Source: a virus. Taken from it: 64,000 nucleotides of DNA. How positions within the stretch are numbered: position 1 is the first letter of the stretch; each line of letters starts with the position of its first letter. Positions 58,193 through 64,000 of the stretch are shown one piece after another. The notes below the pieces were generated by a model that was not told the origin of the DNA, searched no databases, and saw only the letters and a program-made list of their open reading frames with translations. Where the stretch lies: IMG/VR virus record IMGVR_UViG_3300032287_003765, positions 1 through 64,000 of that record; one strand, written 5' to 3'. The translations under genes were made by a program, and so were the position numbers.

Positions 58193-58219
58193 GGCCCTGG
58201 CAACAGGGCCTTTCTTTTT
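58193..58219 (+). terminator. rho-independent terminator
   Basis: GGCCCTG pairs with CAGGGCC around GCAA, followed by a T-rich tract. Confidence 0.9.
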
Positions 58220-58276
58220 GAATAAATTGTTTGGGCAAAGTTGTCATAAGTAGTAGAGTGGCACAGAATCATGTGC

Positions 58277-58282
58277 TATAAT
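58277..58282 (+). promoter_or_regulatory. extended -10 element
   Basis: TG-TGC-TATAAT with no clear -35. It lies 20 nt before the ClpP-like gene. Confidence 0.45.
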
Positions 58283-58302
58283 ATACATAGATAACTCCAA
58301 TC

Positions 58303-58890
58303 ATGCCTATTTTACAAGAAACCGACAATTCTGAAAAAGAACCCAGCCGCTTGCTTCAAGAAGCCGGCATGTATGTGTTCATGGGTGAAGTCAACGACGA
58401 CACCATCCGCCCCATAATCGAGTGGATCTTGGTGGAAAATCATGTGGTCAAGAAAAAGAAAAAAGAGTTGTTGCTCATGGTATGTTCAGAAGGCGGCAGC
58501 GTGGAAGATGCTTTTGCCTTGATCGATGTGATGAAAGCGTCAAGCATTCCAATCAAGACCGTAGGCTTAGGTGTGATAGCCAGTGCCGGACTCATGATAT
58601 TCTTGGCCGGACATGCTGGCCGTAAAATACTCACGCCCAACACCAGTATCCTGAGTCATCAGTATAGCAACAGCCACGAAGGCAAGCATCATGAACTGTT
58701 TGCCATAGCCAAAGAGCACAATCTCATACAAGCAAGAATGTTGGAACACTATCGGTCAGCCACGGGTCTGGACACTGACACTATCTTGGAAAAATTGTTA
58801 CCGCCCAGTGATATCTATCTTAGTGCAGAAGAAGCTCTGGAGCTCAACATCTGCGATTTTATCAGCGATTTGAAAAATAATCAACGCTGA
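58303..58890 (+). CDS. clpP: ClpP-like serine protease
   Basis: The 195-residue protein has the ClpP fold signature: MVCSEGGSVEDAFALIDVMK (about 59-78), GLGVIASAGLMIFLAGHAGR (about 88-107, nucleophile Ser94), ILSHQYS (His119) and PPSDIYLSAEEAL (Asp170). It is close to the usual bacterial length (about 195-207). In bacteria ClpP forms a double ring fed by ClpX or ClpA; the phage also encodes ClpX and ClpS 14-16 kb upstream. It shares some features with head-maturation (prohead) proteases of the ClpP type, the main alternative, but the gene is not near capsid genes. Confidence 0.88.
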   Translation: MPILQETDNSEKEPSRLLQEAGMYVFMGEVNDDTIRPIIEWILVENHVVKKKKKELLLMVCSEGGSVEDAFALIDVMKASSIPIKTVGLGVIASAGLMIFLAGHAGRKILTPNTSILSHQYSNSHEGKHHELFAIAKEHNLIQARMLEHYRSATGLDTDTILEKLLPPSDIYLSAEEALELNICDFISDLKNNQR

Positions 58891-60443
58891 CGATCTCTTC
58901 CCAAAGTCTGTTTATTTCCGTATTTCTTCTCTACACCCCCGGCTCTGGCAGTCACAGCTGATCTTGGCGGAATATAATCAACCAACTCACCGGCCTGACT
59001 TGGCCCTGGTGCATCTGTAGTAGCTGACTTTTCTACGTTGGGCACTTCTTTAGGCTGTTTGTTAATGTTGAACACCAACTTACCACCAGAACTGGAGGTG
59101 GAACTATAACTTTTTTGTGCTTCCAATGTGACCTGGGTAAACAATTTGCTGGGCCATATGGTATTGAATCCATTGATCACGAATTGATCTTTGCTTTTCT
59201 TGGCTTCGGTATACATCTGCACAAAGGCCGAGTGATTTAATATATCCGCGGCTGCTTCTGAGAAGTTGGTGTTCATGTTGATTTCGTTGCAGACCTTGTA
59301 GGCAATACTGCTGACCAAGTGATTCAACGGAACAACTTTACTGGGATTTTCTGCGGTACGATCTTTGTAAATCTGTTTGAGATTTTTGCTTAGATCTGTT
59401 TTATCAATATCAAAGTTTGGGTCACCGGCTGATGATTTCAAACTCATGACCTGCGGTATCTCTGCGGCAGAAATTATTCCTAGATCAACGGCTAGATCCA
59501 ATGGACCACTGTCGTGGTTACCTTTGTCAATGATCTCTAATATACCAATGGCCTCGGCATAATTTTCGCGGAACTGGGTCATGCCTGCGGCTTCAAGTTC
59601 CTGCACACTACGCATCAAGTTCACGCTGCTGGCCATGGCACCAACACCACCTTTGCTGCTTAATTTGATTTGTTTACCTGCTGGGTTGATCAGCAAACTG
59701 TCATAGAGTTTGCCTCCTGGCTTGTCGTCAAAACTCACAACGCAATCACTGTAGGTGCCATCTAGGAATTTTTTAGCAGCCTCAGCGGCATTGCCGCTCA
59801 CTGGTTGTCCTTGTATCAGCACAATAGGCTGTAGCATTTCACAAAAGTAATCACGGAAACCAGCAAAGTCCATGTTGCCTGCTGGCACACTTACAGGAAA
59901 TGCTGATGCACTGGTTATGATTTCTGCGGCACGATATTCATCTGAATCTGCTCCAAACCGTTCTTGGATCTGTGCCATGATCGAGGCAGGAGTCTGGCTT
60001 TTAAATTGTTTCAAAACTTGGCTGGGCTTGTAGCCTACATTTTCTTTGCTACCGCGAGCATCAGCTTGGCTAAAGCCTCCTGGAATATCGTCAGTCTGAA
60101 AGAATTTATTTGCGTCATGAACAGCCTTGATGTCTCGAGCAAACTTGACCAAATAGCGTGTGCCCACAGCAGTATCAAATGTAGCCACAGCAAATGCTCG
60201 ATTGCTGTTGCTGGGCTGATTGACCATTTCAATAGGATGTCCCAGTTGTTTTTGAACCGCGTCAAAGGCTGCTTGGGTTTCCTCTTTGGTAGCATATTGT
60301 CCAACTTTGGGATAAAATGTTAGATTTTGGAAAACAATTTGATCGTCTGGGCCATCCCCTCTTTTGTAAATGGCGCCAGGTTTTCTGCCGCTGAGTCCGC
60401 GGCTTTCTGATAGGTTATTAATTAGGTTTATAAGGTCTCTCAT
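58881..60443 (-). CDS. large hypothetical phage protein
   Basis: The 520-residue protein starts MRDLINLINNLSESRGLSGR. A segment YDSLLINPAGKQIKLSSKGG (about 247-266; D-x-x-L-L...K-x-S-S-K) resembles restriction-endonuclease-like PD-(D/E)XK centres, and a helical region (about 275-425) follows. The C terminus is Ser/Pro/Ala-rich. The nuclease idea is weak. It lies on the minus strand, head to head with the radical SAM gene (18 nt between) and overlapping the clpP 3' end by 10 nt. Confidence 0.65.
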   Translation of the reverse strand: MRDLINLINNLSESRGLSGRKPGAIYKRGDGPDDQIVFQNLTFYPKVGQYATKEETQAAFDAVQKQLGHPIEMVNQPSNSNRAFAVATFDTAVGTRYLVKFARDIKAVHDANKFFQTDDIPGGFSQADARGSKENVGYKPSQVLKQFKSQTPASIMAQIQERFGADSDEYRAAEIITSASAFPVSVPAGNMDFAGFRDYFCEMLQPIVLIQGQPVSGNAAEAAKKFLDGTYSDCVVSFDDKPGGKLYDSLLINPAGKQIKLSSKGGVGAMASSVNLMRSVQELEAAGMTQFRENYAEAIGILEIIDKGNHDSGPLDLAVDLGIISAAEIPQVMSLKSSAGDPNFDIDKTDLSKNLKQIYKDRTAENPSKVVPLNHLVSSIAYKVCNEINMNTNFSEAAADILNHSAFVQMYTEAKKSKDQFVINGFNTIWPSKLFTQVTLEAQKSYSSTSSSGGKLVFNINKQPKEVPNVEKSATTDAPGPSQAGELVDYIPPRSAVTARAGGVEKKYGNKQTLGRDRQR

Positions 60444-60461
60444 TGTGTTTTCATAATTACT

Positions 60462-61802
60462 ATGTTATACTTATCAAAACAACAAGGTTTATCTAACTTC
60501 ATGCCATTCAAAGACACATTCTGCCCCAGTCCCTGGATACACATGCGTATCAACAATTCAGGAACCTACGAGCCCTGCAGATGGATGACCAAATCTCATT
60601 CAGTCAGCCGTCACAATCAATCCCATAACATACAGCAAATGCCCGTTCAACAATTTTTTCAAAAAACAATGGCACCGTTGCGAACTAGCCTATTGCAAGG
60701 AATCCAACCAGACATGTGTAATGATTGTGCTTTGATGGAAAAAAACAAAAAAACCAGTGGTCGCCAGCGTCAGCTGCTGAAAATAGGTGTGCAACAACAA
60801 TATTTTGAAAAAAGTCTGGCCAGTTCTGGGATCAGGCATGATTTTGATTACAGTGACCAGAATCAAGGACAAACCACACGCATGCCAGTGGATTGGCAAA
60901 TAGATCTTGGCAATTACTGCAATGGTGGTTGTGTGTTTTGCAGACCAGAAAGTTCCAGCACTTTGGCCACAGAATTTTTACGACTTGGACTGATAGATAA
61001 AACGCCTCCACGTAGCTGGTGTGATGATCCGGCCTTGTTAGATCAATTTGTTGATAATCTAACATGCAGTCCCAACGTTAGATATCTGCATTTTATTGGT
61101 GGTGAAACTTTGATTACTCCGGGTTTCAAAAAAATTTTGCTGGCCTTGATCCAGGCAGGCACAGCTCCCCAGATCACCATTGGTTTTACCACCAACCTAA
61201 CGGTCTGGGACCACAGTGTGATAGATTTATTTGGTGAATTTGACTGTGTGAATCTTGGCGTGAGCATAGAATGTATGACTCATCTCAACGACTATGTGCG
61301 GTGGCCTTCTAAATTTGATCAGACTATGAAAACTCTTGATCAATGGTTGGCCACCGCAAGGCAAAAAAAATGGCTGGTGCAATTGCGCACCACTCCAACC
61401 TGTCTGACTGTGCATGAACTTTTGACTGTGCATGAATTTGCCTGGCACCATGACATCAGTGTTGAAACTTGTAATTTCTTAAACAGTCCAGAATTTATGA
61501 GAATCAGCGTGTTACCTCAAGAATACAGACGGCCAGTGATAGATCAGTTTCGTGCCTGGATCGCTGACAAAAATCTGAGCCAAGTGGACCAAATCATAAA
61601 CACTCGTAACCCAAATTTGGCCAAACAGCAGGTCATTCAAGACGCTGAAAGTTATCTGAACTATCTCGAATCAGCCGCGGATGAAAGCCATAGATTGCCA
61701 GATCTCGTGAAATTTATCAAGCAACTAGAAAGCAGTCGAGGCAACTGTATTTTAAATTATCTACCCCAGTATGAAGACCTATTCAGATCTGCAGGCTATT
61801 GA
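60462..61802 (+). CDS. radical SAM protein with N-terminal twitch-like Fe-S motif
   Basis: The 446-residue enzyme has the radical SAM cluster motif C-x3-C-x2-C (CNGGCVFC, Cys153, Cys157, Cys160). A barrel follows (YLHFIGGETLITPGFKKILL, about 206-225; INLGVSIE-like VNLGVSIECMTHLNDYVRWP). The N terminus carries extra Cys (21, 39, 86, 89), like a twitch/SPASM auxiliary cluster. Such phage proteins are widespread but of unknown substrate; peptide or sugar modification is plausible. It needs Fe-S clusters, which the phage IscU/IscA could help supply. An ATG at 60501 (MPFKDTFCPSPW) is another possible start. Confidence 0.85.
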   Translation: MLYLSKQQGLSNFMPFKDTFCPSPWIHMRINNSGTYEPCRWMTKSHSVSRHNQSHNIQQMPVQQFFQKTMAPLRTSLLQGIQPDMCNDCALMEKNKKTSGRQRQLLKIGVQQQYFEKSLASSGIRHDFDYSDQNQGQTTRMPVDWQIDLGNYCNGGCVFCRPESSSTLATEFLRLGLIDKTPPRSWCDDPALLDQFVDNLTCSPNVRYLHFIGGETLITPGFKKILLALIQAGTAPQITIGFTTNLTVWDHSVIDLFGEFDCVNLGVSIECMTHLNDYVRWPSKFDQTMKTLDQWLATARQKKWLVQLRTTPTCLTVHELLTVHEFAWHHDISVETCNFLNSPEFMRISVLPQEYRRPVIDQFRAWIADKNLSQVDQIINTRNPNLAKQQVIQDAESYLNYLESAADESHRLPDLVKFIKQLESSRGNCILNYLPQYEDLFRSAGY

Positions 61803-62193
61803 TCGGCGGTTGCACTGCCACATGGAACTGGAACCCGTGGGCAATCCCGAAGTGTCGGTGATCATTGCCGGTGTGTATGGCGGCGGAAAACTTTTCCAAT
61901 CTGTTGTATTTGATATCAGCACGGATCTGTTGAAACCTTTCACTATCGAAATTGAACTTCGAAATAAAACATACTCCACAGAGCATGAAACTGCCGTGAT
62001 CATCAAACAGTTACAGATAGACGGTATAGATCTTGTGCCCAGATTTGACTATCTGGCTGTGTACGACAACGATCACGGCAACACCGACCCTACCAGTTAT
62101 CTGGGTTTCAATGGTAAGTGGACACTGACCTTTGACCGCCCTTTTTATCAATGGTTGCATCAGACCACAGCACAAGGCTGGCTTATAAGTTAG
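61771..62193 (+). CDS. beta-sandwich hypothetical protein
   Basis: The 140-residue protein has alternating strands (VSVIIAGVYGGGKLFQSVVF; FTIEIELRNKTYSTEHETAV) and a Trp/Phe-rich end, resembling a carbohydrate-binding-type beta-sandwich. I recall similar uncharacterised phage proteins. It overlaps the radical SAM gene by 32 nt, so it probably works with it. Confidence 0.65.
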   Translation: MKTYSDLQAIDRRLHCHMELEPVGNPEVSVIIAGVYGGGKLFQSVVFDISTDLLKPFTIEIELRNKTYSTEHETAVIIKQLQIDGIDLVPRFDYLAVYDNDHGNTDPTSYLGFNGKWTLTFDRPFYQWLHQTTAQGWLIS

Positions 62194-62204
62194 TGCGCAC
62201 TAAC
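62189..62204 (+). repeat. inverted repeat, copy 2 (GTTAGTG-CACTAAC family)
   Basis: GTTAGTGCGCACTAAC is a perfect 16-bp palindrome matching the core of that at 32129. It sits 17 nt before a promoter. Confidence 0.7.
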
Positions 62205-62221
62205 CCGTTGATTTTGCTAGG

Positions 62222-62250
62222 TTGACCGAAAATACCCGATTTGCTATACT
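62222..62250 (+). promoter_or_regulatory. sigma70-like promoter
   Basis: TTGACC (62222-62227), 17-bp spacer, extended -10 TG-C-TATACT (62245-62250). Ribosome site AAAAGGAGC and ATG at 62280. Confidence 0.85.
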
Positions 62251-62279
62251 AGTTCTATAGTAAACAAAAAGGAGCTGGT

Positions 62280-62696
62280 ATGAGCAAACAGATACAATAC
62301 GCAGGTTACAGCATTTTGAAAGATGGCACATGGAAATTCCGTACTGCCACCGATGAAAAACGCATTTTCCAACTAGAAGCATTTGGCGAATCGGTTTACA
62401 TGGTCAGCATTAAACCCGTGACCACCAAAGGTGCGGCTGCCAAAGAACTCTTGGCCATGGATTACATGGGCAAGAATCCTGAGTGTGTGGCGTTCTTTGT
62501 GAAGCATGCCAAAGACGAAAACCCATTTTCCAAACCCAAAAAGGTTCCTACTGTAAAAGTCAAGGTCTCCAAGTCTGATCCAGTTGAGGCCTATTTCTTG
62601 GCGGTGGAGGCTGACCAACCCATCAGTCGTAAAGAAGCGGCCCGTTTGCGTGCCGAGTTCAACGAGCGTGTTAGAATCGCTTACGAAGCCAACTAA
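62280..62696 (+). CDS. hypothetical early protein
   Basis: The 138-residue protein has a beta-strand N-terminal half (IQYAGYSILKDGTWKFRTAT) and a basic linker (KPKKVPTVKVKVSK). A helical C terminus follows (PISRKEAARLRAEFNERVRI). No family is recognised. It is the first gene of an early run of overlapping small genes. Confidence 0.75.
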   Translation: MSKQIQYAGYSILKDGTWKFRTATDEKRIFQLEAFGESVYMVSIKPVTTKGAAAKELLAMDYMGKNPECVAFFVKHAKDENPFSKPKKVPTVKVKVSKSDPVEAYFLAVEADQPISRKEAARLRAEFNERVRIAYEAN

Positions 62697-62703
62697 GGAG
62701 AAC

Positions 62704-62886
62704 ATGATGGCAAAATTTCGAGTACTGGCCAGCGAAACTGTGTTCTACGAGTTTGTGGTAGAAGCTGACAGCTTAGAAGCGGCGCAAAACAAAATTGACA
62801 TCGGCGACTACGACACCGGTCCGGCCTATGACGGTGACAATTTTGAAATCGACAGCATTGAACAGGAGACAGAAAATGTCAGTTAA
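62704..62886 (+). CDS. small acidic hypothetical protein (60 aa)
   Basis: Starting MMAKFRVLASETVFYEFVVE, with a strong AAGGAGAAC ribosome site at 62695. The acidic C terminus includes GDYDTGPAYDGDNFEIDSIE. It overlaps the next gene by 11 nt. The pattern of a short strand-helix-strand protein is common in phage early regions. Function unknown. Confidence 0.75.
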   Translation: MMAKFRVLASETVFYEFVVEADSLEAAQNKIDIGDYDTGPAYDGDNFEIDSIEQETENVS

Positions 62887-63148
62887 TCAAATAGTGGCAG
62901 AACTCATGAGCGGCACCTTGACCAACGATGACATTGAGCGTGTGGCACAGGCTCTCAAACATGCCCGAGCTCAAGTTGGTCGCGAAGTCAAACGTCAACT
63001 GGCTCCAGGAGCAAGCGTGAAATTCTACCATCCCAAACAGAATTTTTACATCGCAGGCACTGTAAACCGCATCAAGCAGAAATACGTCCTGGTGGATACA
63101 CCCAAAGGTCGTTACAATGTGCCAGCCAACTTGTTGGAAGTGGCATGA
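62876..63148 (+). CDS. small protein with SH3-like C-terminal part
   Basis: From the ATG at 62876 the 90-residue protein has a helical N terminus (NQIVAELMSGTLTNDDIERV). A strand-rich basic C terminus follows (ASVKFYHPKQNFYIAGTVNR, then KYVLVDTPKGRYNVPANLLE), like SH3/KOW-type folds that bind nucleic acid. This is only pattern-based. Confidence 0.7.
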   Translation: MSVNQIVAELMSGTLTNDDIERVAQALKHARAQVGREVKRQLAPGASVKFYHPKQNFYIAGTVNRIKQKYVLVDTPKGRYNVPANLLEVA

Positions 63149-63384
63149 AAGATCTGCCGGTAGAATCATTTATTTCTGGAAATGCACCGCTTTATTCAGT
63201 GGTGCGCGAATATCCAGACCTGCGCATGGTGCCCATTGATCATGTGGAAACCGTGAGAACGGGTCTGCACCGACTGGGCTACAGGTTCCGCATACGCTAT
63301 CGTGGCCCGCATGGACGCCAACGCGACACTCACAAGGCCGACGCCCGGGCATTCACAGTTTACATCGAAGAGGAACTCGTATGA
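63145..63384 (+). CDS. small basic hypothetical protein
   Basis: The 79-residue protein (VREYPDLRMVPIDHVETVRT; FRIRYRGPHGRQRDTHKADA) is basic with a possible nucleic-acid binding surface. It overlaps both neighbours by ATGA. No family is recognised. Confidence 0.7.
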   Translation: MKDLPVESFISGNAPLYSVVREYPDLRMVPIDHVETVRTGLHRLGYRFRIRYRGPHGRQRDTHKADARAFTVYIEEELV

Positions 63385-63545
63385 GAATCAATATCAGTGA
63401 TTTTGTAACAACCAAAGACAAGACTATTTCAGGTCAAGTCATGGAAATCATTGGCAACCGTGCTGTCATTATTGATGATGCGAGTGAGTATGAATACCCA
63501 GAAAACTGCCTGGAATTTAAAATTTCGGACTTGCAACCCTTGTAA
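63381..63545 (+). CDS. small hypothetical protein (54 aa)
   Basis: A 54-codon frame (MRINISDFVTTKDKTISGQV; AVIIDDASEYEYPENCLEF) starts in the ATGA overlap of the previous gene. It looks like a small beta-rich fold. The ORF is followed by direct repeats and a new promoter. Confidence 0.65.
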   Translation: MRINISDFVTTKDKTISGQVMEIIGNRAVIIDDASEYEYPENCLEFKISDLQPL

Positions 63546-63567
63546 ACACAAGGAAAAAAGTCTTTAA

Positions 63568-63617
63568 AAATCAATGACTTACAGCGCCTAAAAAATCCTT
63601 AGAAATCAATGACTTAC
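63568..63617 (+). repeat. direct repeats upstream of an early promoter
   Basis: AAATCAATGACTTAC occurs twice (63568-63582 and 63603-63617, 35 bp apart), each followed by a CCTAAAAA stretch. They lie about 30-65 bp upstream of the -35 at 63647. Confidence 0.65.
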
Positions 63618-63646
63618 GCCACCTAAAAATACTGTATTTTGCCAGG

Positions 63647-63675
63647 TTGACCGAAAACACCATTTCGGTTATAAT
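63647..63675 (+). promoter_or_regulatory. sigma70-like promoter
   Basis: TTGACC (63647-63652), 17-bp spacer, TATAAT (63670-63675). The 20-nt block around and after the -10 (63667-63686) is identical to that of the promoter at 32173. Confidence 0.85.
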
Positions 63676-63705
63676 GTATGTATAGTGATTAATAAGGAGC
63701 AGAAA

Positions 63706-63969
63706 ATGGTTGGACTTACAATAGTTGAAGGTGATACGATCCGTGCATATGACTTCAAGCCCATGGTGGGTCGTGAAGACTGCTTCATCGAAGGCGAAGT
63801 GATTGATGCTCACAGCACCGAGCAAGGTTATCAAGCATACAAGATCCGCGTCACCCGCGATTCATGGTCAGATAGTGAAGACAAGGGTCGTGTTGGTATT
63901 GAGATGTTTGTGCCTTGGAGAGTCAGCTTCAACGAGTTCCAAGGTCGTGTAATGAACTTGAGCCGGTAA
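63706..63969 (+). CDS. hypothetical early protein
   Basis: The 87-residue protein from the ATG at 63706, with ribosome site AAGGAGCAG, is beta-rich and acidic (LTIVEGDTIRAYDFKPMVGR; KIRVTRDSWSDSEDKGRVGI; FVPWRVSFNEFQGRVMNL). No family is recognised. Its last base is shared with the following start. Confidence 0.75.
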   Translation: MVGLTIVEGDTIRAYDFKPMVGREDCFIEGEVIDAHSTEQGYQAYKIRVTRDSWSDSEDKGRVGIEMFVPWRVSFNEFQGRVMNLSR

Positions 63970-64000
63970 TGAAGGCCTTTCAAGAGATCACACAATGGGA
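63969..64000 (+). CDS. start of a gene truncated by the window end
   Basis: ATG at 63969 overlaps the previous stop (TAATG) and reads MKAFQEITQW before the window ends. Nothing more can be said. Confidence 0.5.
   Translation, partial: MKAFQEITQW

Noticed and set aside
1-64000. tRNA genes, rRNA genes or CRISPR arrays
   Set aside because: Intergenic regions are too short, and I saw no cloverleaf, rRNA-like sequence or spaced repeat array.

Overview
The window looks like part of the genome of a large tailed phage of the T4-like (myovirus) kind. It has a T4-style primase, replicative helicase and DNA ligase, a class Ia ribonucleotide reductase with glutaredoxin, a PAAR spike tip, a beta-helix tailspike and tail fibres. 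Many small conserved proteins resemble, from memory, hypothetical proteins of marine T4-like cyanophages and pelagiphages. Terminase, major capsid, portal and DNA polymerase genes are not here, so 64 kb is only part of the genome. Genes are packed tightly, usually with ATGA-type overlaps, almost all on the + strand. I saw no tRNA, rRNA or CRISPR array. Lipoproteins, signal peptides, an outer-membrane barrel and LPS-type glycosyltransferases point to a Gram-negative aquatic host; the host itself cannot be named from sequence alone.

Layout. 0-10.8 kb: replication genes (small clamp-loader-like protein, a miniature DnaE-like protein, primase, helicase) interrupted by AT-rich SGNH-hydrolase and glycosyltransferase-like paralogs, plus a tail protein. 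10.8-17.2 kb: conserved virion or assembly proteins, including a double-nucleotidyltransferase fusion. 17.2-19.9 kb: a glycosyltransferase-like gene, IscU, IscA and a PD-(D/E)XK exonuclease. 19.9-28.9 kb: tailspike, NrdA, GT25, NrdB, glutaredoxin, PAAR and two tail-associated proteins. 28.9-32.0 kb: a phosphate-stress cassette with Pho-box-like repeats, a PlcP-type phospholipase C, an Agt-type glycolipid glycosyltransferase and PstS. 32.2-40.5 kb: small early genes behind strong sigma70-type promoters, exported lipoproteins, DNA ligase and a Bax-inhibitor-1-like protein. 40.5-48.5 kb: coiled-coil membrane proteins, ClpX, ribosomal protein bS21, Hsp20, ClpS and secreted repeat proteins. 48.5-54.2 kb: a possible small RNA, a SpeD-like gene, an outer-membrane barrel, a glycosyltransferase-like gene, a 2OG-oxygenase-like protein, an amidinotransferase and a tail fibre. 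54.2-64 kb: UV endonuclease, HNH endonuclease, fatty-acid desaturase, ClpP-like protease, a radical SAM protein and more small early genes.

How the genes may work together. Three themes stand out. (1) Phosphate and membrane lipids: PlcP and Agt are the pair bacteria use to replace phospholipids with phosphorus-free glycolipids during phosphate starvation. Here they sit next to PstS behind Pho-box-like repeats, with a desaturase and several glycosyltransferases elsewhere. (2) Protein fate: ClpX, ClpS, a ClpP-like peptidase, Hsp20 and bS21 suggest control of host proteolysis and translation. (3) Envelope and surface modification: four GT10-like paralogs, three SGNH hydrolases, GT25, a radical SAM enzyme and many exported proteins.

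Two promoter types recur: sigma70-like promoters (TTGAC(A/C), 16-18 bp, often an extended TGnTATAAT), several of which put the start codon at the predicted +1, and a TAAATA motif like T4 late promoters, often followed by a 5' hairpin.
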